Below the pieces are notes generated by a model that was given only the letters and a program-made list of their open reading frames with translations, was not told the DNA's origin and did not search any database. The translations under genes and the position numbers were made by a program. Below are positions 7,498 to 13,270 of a stretch of 13,270 bases of DNA, piece by piece; the first letter of the stretch is position 1, and each line of letters opens with the position of its first letter. The stretch lies in contig DOVP01000061.1 in the NCBI GenBank assembly GCA_003520025.1, positions 1-13,270 of the forward strand, given 5' to 3'. Source of the stretch: Phycisphaerales bacterium. GTDB taxonomy: Bacteria; Planctomycetota; Phycisphaerae; Phycisphaerales; SM1A02.

Positions 7498-7785
7498 TCA
7501 TCGCCTGACTAAGGCGGCGATTCGCTCATCGGCATCGGGCACCACATGGCGGACCCTCGCTGCGTCGAAGTCCGCCGGGACCGTGGCACCATGCTCAAGC
7601 ATCGTTCGGATGACGGCCTCTGCAATGAACGATGGTCCAACATCGCCTCCAGGGCACCAGTGGCCGTAGTCTGCCCAGTCCAGCCGCACGAGCGTCTCTC
7701 CAGCTCCTCCCAGATCGCATCGAAAATGCCAGCCCCGAGATGATGCGACTTCTTCAATGGCGGTGATGACGGGGGGTTGGCTCAT
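7498..7785 (-). CDS. Small protein of unknown function upstream of the kinase
   Basis: 95 aa, beginning MSQPPVITAIEEVASSRGW. It is soluble-looking, with no signal peptide or membrane segment. The composition is mixed alpha/beta: an N-terminal helix, a strand-like VRLDWADYGHW (43-53), and a charged helical C-terminus ending RIAALVRR. I do not recognise a family. Support as a real gene comes from sensible amino-acid composition, a 19-bp gap to the histidine kinase on the same strand, and the absence of any better ORF there. The start at 7785 has no clear ribosome binding site, so it may be leaderless or use another signal. It lies head-to-head with the permease gene, with only 24 bp between start codons. 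A link to the kinase signalling pathway is plausible from position only. Confidence 0.65.
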   Translation of the reverse strand: MSQPPVITAIEEVASSRGWHFRCDLGGAGETLVRLDWADYGHWCPGGDVGPSFIAEAVIRTMLEHGATVPADFDAARVRHVVPDADERIAALVRR

Positions 7786-7809
7786 ACGCCGAGACTACCA
7801 TGGGGGGGA

Positions 7810-9141
7810 ATGGCATTCCTGCTCGAGACAATCCGACTCGGCCTTTCCAATCTTCGGCTGCACGCGCTCCGATCGGTGTTGACGAGTCTTGGCATCATTC
7901 TTGGTGTCGCGGCGGTGATCCTGATGGTAGCGATTGGCGAGGGAAACAAGCAGGCGGCGATCAGGGATATCCAGGCGCTTGGAGCGAGAAACATCATCGT
8001 TCGCTCGCAACGGCCACCAGAATCCTCTTCCGTTGGAACGGAGCGGCGAAGTTTCGTGGCTCGCTTCGGGTTGGAGGATGCCGACTGGAATCGACTGAAG
8101 CAGGCCGTGACCGATGCTTCCCACATGGTTCCATTGAAGGCCTTTGGTGCTGAGATCTCTCGTGGGTCACGCCGAACGACCAGTCAAGTGTTCGGGACGA
8201 CACCGGAACTGCTCGATGTGCTCAACCTTCGAGTCGCGGCGGGTGGGCGATATCTGGTTCCCGAGGACCAGGATGGACACAACAGAGTGGCCGTGATCGG
8301 TTCTGCTGTGGCAGATCAATTTTTTCCATTGGACAATCCATTAGGCCAATCAATTCGAATCGATGATGGGATTTTTCAGGTCGTTGGCGTGTTGGAGCCA
8401 GTCGGGCTCGCGGGTGGCGCTGGCGTTGCCTTGGTGGGGCGGGATTTGAATTTGGATGTTCACATACCACTCTCTACCGGTCGTATGGAGTTCAGCGACA
8501 CGGTGTACCGCCGGGTCAGCGGGTCATTTTCTGGTGAGGAGACTCGCTATTCCGAGATTTATATTGAAGCCCCGCAGACCGATCGTGTATTGCCGATGTC
8601 CGAGCGGGTTCGCCGTGTCATCACCATGGGACATGAGGATGCAGGCGACGTGGCGATGATTGTGCCGTGGGAGTTGCTGGCCAACGTCGAGCGGACGACC
8701 TTCGCGATGAACCTGCTGCTCACTGCCATTGCCGCCATCAGCCTGCTCGTTGGCGGCATTGGCATTATGAACATCATGCTCGCCTCAGTTATCGAGCGAA
8801 CGCGAGAAATCGGGATTCGTCGGGCCATGGGCGCGACCCGCAGGCATGTGATCGCTCAGTTTCTAGTCGAGACCGGAACACTCTCGGCTGCGGGTGGTGT
8901 GCTCGGCATCTTGCTCGGAGTTGGCCTTTCGCTTGCGGTCGATCGCATCCTGCCGTGGGTGCTGACGCTCCCCTTTATTCAGCGGTACATCGAGACCGAG
9001 ATCACCTTCGAAGCCTCTATTACACTGTGGTCGGTTGTGGTGTCATTCACGGTGGCGGCCGCGACGGGCATCATTTTCGGGATCTACCCGGCCATTCTCG
9101 CCAGCAGACAGGATCCCATCGAGGCACTTCGTCACGAATGA
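7810..9141 (+). CDS. ABC transporter permease, MacB/FtsX type
   Basis: 443 aa from ATG 7810. An in-frame TTG at 7777 would add 11 residues but would place the start inside the opposing gene, and family proteins typically begin as here. Parts: first membrane helix at about 21-42 with LRSVLTSLGIILGVAAVI, a large periplasmic domain about 43-295 (MacB-type core), then three helices at about 300-324, 355-378 and 405-428 forming the FtsX domain. The signature IMNIMLASVIERTREIGIRR is at 319-338, and the usual ending DPIEALRHE is present. Such permeases are mechanotransmitters in tripartite efflux or lipoprotein/envelope systems, needing a separate ATPase and often a periplasmic adaptor. Neither is adjacent here, since the flanking genes are on the other strand. 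It is intact and not fused to an ATPase domain. Substrate is unknown. Its 3' end overlaps the opposing gene by 10 bp. Confidence 0.93.
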   Translation: MAFLLETIRLGLSNLRLHALRSVLTSLGIILGVAAVILMVAIGEGNKQAAIRDIQALGARNIIVRSQRPPESSSVGTERRSFVARFGLEDADWNRLKQAVTDASHMVPLKAFGAEISRGSRRTTSQVFGTTPELLDVLNLRVAAGGRYLVPEDQDGHNRVAVIGSAVADQFFPLDNPLGQSIRIDDGIFQVVGVLEPVGLAGGAGVALVGRDLNLDVHIPLSTGRMEFSDTVYRRVSGSFSGEETRYSEIYIEAPQTDRVLPMSERVRRVITMGHEDAGDVAMIVPWELLANVERTTFAMNLLLTAIAAISLLVGGIGIMNIMLASVIERTREIGIRRAMGATRRHVIAQFLVETGTLSAAGGVLGILLGVGLSLAVDRILPWVLTLPFIQRYIETEITFEASITLWSVVVSFTVAAATGIIFGIYPAILASRQDPIEALRHE

Positions 9142-9956
9142 GGGGCTGCCTCGCGTTTGAGCCGTTCACTCAGCGGCACTTCAACGCGGATCTGGTCGCC
9201 CTCAAATCGAAGTGCTCTGGGTGTTCGACCGGGTGGTAGGGGAATACTGAAATCGAACCCAGTCAGTTGCCGGTGGATCCATCGGGGGGCGCGAATCACC
9301 AACGACCGTCCATAGGGCTGCATGTGAGCCCAGTTGCCCCCGTTTCGTTTCCAAGCAGCGGGTTCGATGTTGTGGGTCAGGACTTCGATCAATCGGTCTC
9401 GACGGGTGGCGAGATCATCAAATCCAAAGTCACCTCCGCCGCCACCGCCGCCACCGCCGCCACCACCACCGCCGATGTTGAGATTGGGTGGGTTGTCGAA
9501 ATTGGGAACTTCCTGAAGTTGATCCTCGATGGGCAGTACTCGAACCACCTGCATGGAATCGCCGCCGAGTACTTCTTTCGTCGAGACCTCGATGGAGCCG
9601 TGCCGCACCTGCCAAGTGCAGGGCACCGTTTCTCCGCACAGGCTCAATGCGTCTTGCAACACATTCAGTGCAGGTCGATTTGCCGTGATGAGTGTGACGG
9701 TGAGGTTCGGGTCCAGCCCATTGGGTCTGGCATTGGTTTGTTTCAGCAGTCGAATGGGCACACCGCAACTGTCTGCGATCAGACGGACGATCTGTCCGAT
9801 GGTCTGCTCTTCAATGGCAACGTCGATATCTGTGTAGATGAGTTTGGCAAGCACGGCACCGTCGCGTTGTTTCTGCTCTGGACTTGATTCGCCGGCAACA
9901 TGATTTGAACCCACGACAACCGCCAGTGCGAAGAGCGTCCATTGGAGTTGTTTCAT
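9132..9956 (-). CDS. Exported secretin-N-like protein with poly-glycine linker
   Basis: 274 aa. Residues 1-22 form a signal peptide (MKQLQWTLFALAVVVG, likely cleavage after HVAGE or VAG). Residues about 38-125 resemble an STN/secretin N-terminal fold: IDVAIEEQTIGQIVRLIADS followed by LTVTLITANRPALNVLQDAL, as seen in secretins and TonB receptors. A conserved-looking MQVVRVLPIEDQLQEVPNF (135-153) leads into 14 consecutive glycines (162-175). Then comes a second region at about 180-235 with IEPAAWKRNGGNWAHMQPYG and a strand RSLVIRAPRWIHRQL. From memory, a similar layout (fold, PDFDN-like motif, Gly-rich linker, IdPxxW...NGG, HRQI) recurs in Phycisphaerae proteins; this was not checked. There is no secretin pore domain. 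Start ATG 9956 overlaps the upstream stop (ATGA), so it is translationally coupled to the 545-aa exported protein. Function unknown, probably periplasmic. Confidence 0.82.
   Translation of the reverse strand: MKQLQWTLFALAVVVGSNHVAGESSPEQKQRDGAVLAKLIYTDIDVAIEEQTIGQIVRLIADSCGVPIRLLKQTNARPNGLDPNLTVTLITANRPALNVLQDALSLCGETVPCTWQVRHGSIEVSTKEVLGGDSMQVVRVLPIEDQLQEVPNFDNPPNLNIGGGGGGGGGGGGGGDFGFDDLATRRDRLIEVLTHNIEPAAWKRNGGNWAHMQPYGRSLVIRAPRWIHRQLTGFDFSIPLPPGRTPRALRFEGDQIRVEVPLSERLKREAAPHS
9432..9473 (-). repeat. GGN trinucleotide tract encoding 14 glycines
   Basis: Fourteen successive glycine codons on the minus strand, mostly alternating GGC and GGT with one GGA, and partly a 9-base unit GGTGGCGGC. 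It forms the linker of the secretin-N-like protein. Such tracts can change length by slippage in multiples of three without breaking the frame. Confidence 0.9.
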
Positions 9957-11590
9957 GGTGTCATTTCCCCACTCTGCACTGTAACCGGCATCGCCTTCAG
10001 CGCTTCATGAAGCATCATGATAGCCATTGCCTGAGCCCAAATCGGCATTCGTTCGTCCCATGGAGATAATCGAACACCTCCTTGCATGGTGCTGGGGGCA
10101 GGATAGAACTGAGCCTCGTCCAGATCGACCACGAGCAGATCGAGCAGTTCGAGCGAGCGACACAAGACTTGCGACGCGTCAGCCTGTTCGGCGGCGGGAT
10201 AGATGTTGCGGTCGCCAGCAGCCGATGCGAGGAATGCGGCCAATGGCAGCATGTCGGCGGTTGGCGTGGTGGTATCCCCAATGGTGGTTGCGATTCTGGT
10301 ACTGAGCAGATTCCAGAATGGCGTCAGTCTTGGCGGACAGTTGTCGGCGGCTGCAAGTCGGATATCCGCCCATCCCAGCCACGGGAGCATATGCATCAAT
10401 TGAGAAGGAGGCAGCAGAGTGATTTCGTTCAGGAATGCCCGGACATGGGGATGCGTGGATCGATGCCCCGCAAGAGCCCACGCCGCAAGCGCCCGATCGG
10501 ATGGCGTGGCGTTGGCATTATCGAGCAGGCTGGTGGCGCGTTCGAGTAGTTTCTCGGAAGGCGAAACCGCACACTCCAATCGCAGTGCGACAGGCAGCTG
10601 ATCGGCGGTTGGCGAGTAGAGAGAACAGTCTTCTGCCCACTGCAGCGATCGTTTGATGATCAAAGGATCGAGATCCGGTGTTTTCGCAGCGGTGAGAAAC
10701 GCGAGCCGGGCGATTGCCCAGTCACTCGGAGAAGCAATGACGGGTTTCCAGCGGTCTGAGTGAGGCAGATATGTGCCACCGAGTATCGTCGTGTCGTTGC
10801 TGCCCGACGTCGTCGGGGTAGTGAAGTGAGTCCCGAGATGGACGACGATGTTCTCAAGTTGACCGAGCATGGCGGTCCGATCACAGATCCACGAAGTGAC
10901 ACTCTCGCCTCGATTGAAGATGTGTGGCATACGATCACCTGAGCGTTGCACGAGATCAATAGTGCTGAATCTATACAGTGCCGCATGGCCCGTCTGGCGC
11001 GCCTCCCGAAGTGCATCCGTACTCAGTTCGGCAACGGCCGCCAGTTCGTGCAGCGTGTCGAGCGTAGCGGCGCTACCGGTCATTCGCATTGCAGAGGGGA
11101 ATCGCACATGCCAGTGATTGCCCACTCGAAGTGCGATTCCATCAGCTGCGGGATTGAGATCGTCCGCGATTGCTTCAAGCGTCGCCGCGGTCAAGGGTTC
11201 GAATGCTCCGGCAGTTTCTGCTTCCAGCGTCGTTCCTCGCAACCCCTCATCAATCAAGTCGGGCGGCAGTCTGACGAGCATTCCATTTGAGCGTGCTTTG
11301 TCAAGCAAGGCCACCGTTGCGTGTCGTACAGGGTCGGCATGTCCAGCGGCTCTTGCGCCCCACGTGCTTGCCAACGGTCGCCCTTGGTGCCGCAGGATCA
11401 GTTGAACCGCGGTGGGGGGATCAGTCTGGGCGAAATCGATTTCATGTCCGTCGATATCGCCCCGAACACGCATCCAGACATCGACTGCGGTACCCGGATC
11501 AGGCGGTGTGCTGGCCATCGCAGCAACTGCGATCAGCCCGCACAATCCGCATGCGCCCCCCAAGTACCCACGTTGAACGCCTCTGGCCAT
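9953..11590 (-). CDS. Exported protein of unknown function, possible AMMECR1-like region plus helical repeats
   Basis: 545 aa. It starts with arginines and a hydrophobic stretch (about 9-25, GGACGLCGLIAVAAMAS), a likely signal peptide or anchor. Residues about 55-215 have a pattern that faintly recalls AMMECR1 proteins: VRHATVALLDKAR (88-100), AFEPLTAATLEAI (129-141), DGIALRVGNHWHVRFPS (150-166), a helix with LSTDALREA (189-197), and ALYRFSTIDLVQ (204-215). The LRGCIG motif of that family is not seen, so this is a weak inference. Residues about 270-540 are mostly helical with repeats such as SDWAIARLAFLTAA and SDRALAAWALAG, like an alpha/alpha-toroid or TPR-like fold. GGVRLSPWDERMP near the end precedes a last helix. 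ATG at 11590 has a GGAG about 10 bases upstream. It is first in a two-gene unit with the secretin-N-like protein (ATGA overlap), suggesting joint action in the periplasm. Function is not recognised. Confidence 0.82.
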   Translation of the reverse strand: MARGVQRGYLGGACGLCGLIAVAAMASTPPDPGTAVDVWMRVRGDIDGHEIDFAQTDPPTAVQLILRHQGRPLASTWGARAAGHADPVRHATVALLDKARSNGMLVRLPPDLIDEGLRGTTLEAETAGAFEPLTAATLEAIADDLNPAADGIALRVGNHWHVRFPSAMRMTGSAATLDTLHELAAVAELSTDALREARQTGHAALYRFSTIDLVQRSGDRMPHIFNRGESVTSWICDRTAMLGQLENIVVHLGTHFTTPTTSGSNDTTILGGTYLPHSDRWKPVIASPSDWAIARLAFLTAAKTPDLDPLIIKRSLQWAEDCSLYSPTADQLPVALRLECAVSPSEKLLERATSLLDNANATPSDRALAAWALAGHRSTHPHVRAFLNEITLLPPSQLMHMLPWLGWADIRLAAADNCPPRLTPFWNLLSTRIATTIGDTTTPTADMLPLAAFLASAAGDRNIYPAAEQADASQVLCRSLELLDLLVVDLDEAQFYPAPSTMQGGVRLSPWDERMPIWAQAMAIMMLHEALKAMPVTVQSGEMTP

Positions 11591-11692
11591 GGCTCATACG
11601 CTCCATTTCAGATCCGGTCCTTGCGTTTGGCTGGACCCGGGACATGGTAAGGGAGGTCGGCCTCGGTGCCGATACTGGATGATGAGAAGATC

Positions 11693-11701
11693 AGAGGAGG
11701 T
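11693..11701 (+). promoter_or_regulatory. Near-consensus Shine-Dalgarno sequence before a 28-codon ORF
   Basis: AGAGGAGGT is almost fully complementary to the 3' end of 16S rRNA and lies 6 bases before a GTG at 11708. It is the strongest ribosome binding site in the window, yet no long ORF follows it. Confidence 0.65.
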
Positions 11702-11707
11702 AGCGCC

Positions 11708-11794
11708 GTGACGATTGCGACGCTTATGCATTGGACCGCTCAACGCCGCAAAATGGTGGTATTGACGATTCTGACGTTCGTGGCGATGTGCTAG
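11708..11794 (+). CDS. Candidate small membrane protein or leader peptide, 28 aa
   Basis: GTG start, 28 sense codons, TAG at 11792-11794. The N-terminal half is polar and basic, reading (M)TIATLMHWTAQRRK. The C-terminal half is hydrophobic, MVVLTILTFVAMC, just long enough for a short membrane helix, so the RRK would sit on the cytoplasmic side. Support is the near-consensus ribosome binding site at 11693-11701 with good spacing and the lack of any competing gene. A short ORF (ATG at 11679, 10 codons) ends in a TGA overlapping this GTG, so coupling is conceivable. It is followed by two hairpins. It could be a small membrane protein, a regulatory leader, a toxin-like peptide, or chance. I recognise no family. 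Confidence 0.45.
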   Translation: MTIATLMHWTAQRRKMVVLTILTFVAMC

Positions 11795-11826
11795 CAGCCT
11801 TGCGGGCCGCGGAGCAGGCGATCAGC

Positions 11827-11840
11827 CAGACAGTTGTCTG
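11827..11840. other. Small inverted repeat CAGACA-GT-TGTCTG
   Basis: A perfect 6-bp palindromic stem around two bases (CAGACA at 11827-11832, TGTCTG at 11835-11840). An alternative pairing uses GATCAG at 11820-11825 with CTGATC at 11838-11843. It lies between the small ORF and the larger hairpin. It could be part of a bidirectional termination region or a protein-binding dyad; the sequence does not decide. Confidence 0.4.
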
Positions 11841-11848
11841 ATCGCGTT

Positions 11849-11880
11849 GCAGCTCCCTGCCGGGAGAGACAGGGAGCTGC
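11849..11880 (-). terminator. Strong hairpin 3' of rpsA, candidate terminator
   Basis: A perfect 11-bp GC-rich stem, GCAGCTCCCTG (11849-11859) paired with CAGGGAGCTGC (11870-11880), with a 10-base loop. It starts 24 bases after the rpsA stop on the minus strand. No U-run follows on either strand, so it is not a textbook intrinsic terminator. It may stop transcription with a factor or protect the 3' end of the rpsA mRNA. It could serve both the converging small ORF and rpsA. Confidence 0.6.
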
Positions 11881-11904
11881 CACAATCTTGCTTGCAGCGA
11901 TCGA

Positions 11905-13270
11905 TCAGAGTTCGATCTTGTCAGTACCGAGGGCGCCGTGGTCATCCATGCCGCCGCGGGTTGGCGCATCCGGCTCAGGAGTTTGTGATTCGAAGTCCTT
12001 GCCTTTCTCATCGGCGGTTTGGGCGGCGTCGCCCCACTGGGCCCGCTTGAGACTGAGGCCAATCTTTCGGTCATCGGTATCCACGCGAAGGATCTTGACA
12101 TCCACGGCCTCGCCGGGTTTCACGATGTCCTGCGGATCGTCCACTTTCTCATCAGAGAGTTCTGAGATGTGCAGGAGGCCCTCGAGCCCTGTCTCCAACT
12201 CGACGAAGACGCCGAAGTTGGTGATCTTGGTCACCGTGCCGTGTACGACCATGCCGGGGTGATAGGCGTTCGGGATCGCGGAAACCCACGGATCCTCAGC
12301 CAACTGCTTGACACCGAGGCCGACCCGTTGCTTCTCCTGATCGATCTCCAGTACGACACACTCGACAGGATCACCCTTCTTGTACTTTTCGTTGGCGTGT
12401 GAAATCTTTTCGGTCCACGACATGTCGGAGACATGGAGCAGTCCGTCGATGCCCGGTTCGATCTCGATAAAGGCGCCATAGTTCGTGAGGTTGCGAACGG
12501 TGCCCTCGACGACTGTGCCCGCCGGATATCGCTCGGCGACGAGTTCCCATGGGTTCAGTTCGGTTTGTTTGATGCCAAGTGAGATTTCCTGCTTGTCGCG
12601 ATTGATATCGAGCACCACGACCTCGATTTCATCACCAGTGGAGACAACTTCGCTCGGGTGATTGATCCTCCGCGTCCAGGACATTTCCGACACATGGACC
12701 AGTCCTTCGATGCCTTCCATCAGTTCGATGAAGGCGCCATAACTGACCAAACTGACCACCTTGCCCGTGATACGGTTGTTGATTGGGAATCGCTCCTCGA
12801 TATCGTCCCAAGGTGATGGTTCCTTCTGTTTCAATCCCAGCGCGATTTTTTCTTTTTCGCGATCGATGCGGAGTACCTTGACCTCGACTTCATCGCCGGG
12901 TTTGCAGATTTCACTGGGGTGATTGACGCGGCCCCAACTCATGTCGGTGATGTGCAGCAGACCGTCGATGCCACCAAGGTCGATGAACGCGCCAAAGTCG
13001 GCGATGTTTGTGACGGTACCTTTGACGAGACCGCCTTCTTCGAGATTCGAGAGGATCTTGTCTTTGGCCTCGGACCGCTCGCGTTCCAGCACACGTCGGC
13101 GACTGATGACGATGTTGCGGCGATCTTCATCGATCTTGAGGATTTCGGCACGAATGGTTTTGCCGATGAACTCACCGACATCGCCAGGGCGTCTGACGTC
13201 AATTTGCGATGCAGGAAGGAAGACGGGGACGCCAATATCGACCAGTAGGCCGCCCTTGATCTTTCGCATG
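11905..13270 (-). CDS. rpsA: 30S ribosomal protein S1 (5' end beyond the window)
   Basis: Ribosomal protein S1 binds mRNA through repeated OB-fold S1 domains and helps initiation on structured leaders. The visible 454 residues contain the rest of one S1 domain (GGLLVDIGVPVFLPASQID, residues 6-24, to about 59), then four full S1 domains at about 80-148, 165-235, 250-322 and 338-409. Each has the pattern G-x-V...(F/Y)GAF(V/I)...GLLH(I/V)S(E/D)MSW or close to it. The tail at 410-454 is acidic and low in complexity, ending KIEL, as is common in S1. The Met codon at 13267-13269 matches the interior of the second domain in full-length S1, so it is not the start; the N-terminal domain(s) lie to the right of the window. 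A hairpin follows the TGA. Repeat counts agree with a five- or six-domain S1. Confidence 0.95.
   Translation of the reverse strand, partial: MRKIKGGLLVDIGVPVFLPASQIDVRRPGDVGEFIGKTIRAEILKIDEDRRNIVISRRRVLERERSEAKDKILSNLEEGGLVKGTVTNIADFGAFIDLGGIDGLLHITDMSWGRVNHPSEICKPGDEVEVKVLRIDREKEKIALGLKQKEPSPWDDIEERFPINNRITGKVVSLVSYGAFIELMEGIEGLVHVSEMSWTRRINHPSEVVSTGDEIEVVVLDINRDKQEISLGIKQTELNPWELVAERYPAGTVVEGTVRNLTNYGAFIEIEPGIDGLLHVSDMSWTEKISHANEKYKKGDPVECVVLEIDQEKQRVGLGVKQLAEDPWVSAIPNAYHPGMVVHGTVTKITNFGVFVELETGLEGLLHISELSDEKVDDPQDIVKPGEAVDVKILRVDTDDRKIGLSLKRAQWGDAAQTADEKGKDFESQTPEPDAPTRGGMDDHGALGTDKIEL

Larger units (their letters stand above)
11591..11904. other. Intergenic region with a small ORF and two hairpins
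   Basis: This 314-bp stretch separates the start of the 545-aa gene from the end of rpsA and is the only sizeable gap in the window. It must contain the promoter for the minus-strand pair (somewhere in 11591-11707). I see no clear -35/-10 match on either strand there. The right half holds a 28-codon ORF with a strong ribosome binding site and two inverted repeats, listed separately. I see no tRNA or riboswitch-like structure. Confidence 0.7.

Noticed and set aside
7509..7757. Alternative minus-strand ORF of 82 codons overlapping the 95-aa gene
   Set aside because: Different frame with poorer composition (Ser, Arg, Met-rich), and it fits less well with the gap before the kinase.
9432..9473. 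Short tandem repeat considered as a CRISPR or protein-binding iteron array
   Set aside because: The repeats are directly adjacent with no spacers and are explained by glycine codons in frame.
9334..9516. Plus-strand ORF with a poly-proline run
   Set aside because: The prolines are the complement of the glycine codons of the secretin-N-like gene. The minus-strand frame has a signal peptide and a plausible fold.
11287..11682. Plus-strand ORF of 131 codons before the small ORF
   Set aside because: Mostly antisense to the 545-aa exported protein, Arg-rich, no motif. It does not lead into the small ORF frame.
13267..13269. Met codon at the right edge as the start of S1
   Set aside because: It precedes a segment that matches the interior of the second S1 domain, so at least one domain lies outside the window.

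Overview
The window looks like chromosomal sequence from a free-living Gram-negative-type bacterium, most likely a member of Planctomycetota close to the Phycisphaerae. That placement is an inference. It rests on the moderately high GC content (judged by eye), on the sequence style of TrmB and of the secretin-N/poly-glycine protein, and on the mix of housekeeping genes with exported proteins of unknown function. It was not tested by any search. I see no phage genes, transposases, CRISPR arrays, tRNA genes or rRNA genes.

Layout, left to right. (1) A plus-strand cluster at 109-5890 is tightly packed: hppA (membrane pyrophosphatase, 872 aa), rsfS (ribosomal silencing factor), an exported alpha/beta-hydrolase-fold protein whose nucleophile serine is replaced by glycine, trmB (tRNA m7G46 methyltransferase), and a small protein with two zinc-binding modules. 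Spacings are 5 bp, then three overlaps of 4, 4 and 11 bp, so this is almost certainly one operon. A few dozen codons before hppA may be the tail of an earlier gene. (2) A minus-strand pair at 5874-7785 holds a 95-aa protein of unknown function followed by a membrane sensor histidine kinase with no response regulator in view. Its 3' end overlaps the plus-strand operon by 17 bp. (3) A divergently oriented MacB/FtsX-type ABC permease at 7810-9141 has no ATPase gene beside it. (4) A minus-strand pair at 9132-11590 encodes two exported proteins with a 4-bp start/stop overlap: a 545-aa protein (possible AMMECR1-like region plus helical repeats) and a 274-aa secretin-N-like protein with a 14-glycine run. 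(5) An intergenic stretch at 11591-11904 holds a likely 28-codon small-protein gene behind a near-perfect Shine-Dalgarno sequence, and two hairpins. (6) rpsA (ribosomal protein S1) occupies the minus strand from 11905 to the right edge and is cut by the window end.

How they fit together. The first operon mixes energy recovery (pyrophosphate-driven ion pumping) with ribosome and tRNA functions (RsfS, TrmB), which suits growth-linked control, since pyrophosphate is a by-product of biosynthesis. The envelope-facing part (kinase, permease, two exported unknowns) has no single obvious pathway. The least explained items are the 28-codon ORF, the serine-less hydrolase, the roughly 120-residue insertion in HppA, the tandem zinc modules, and the coupled pair of exported unknowns. 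I found no convincing new defence or mobile system.
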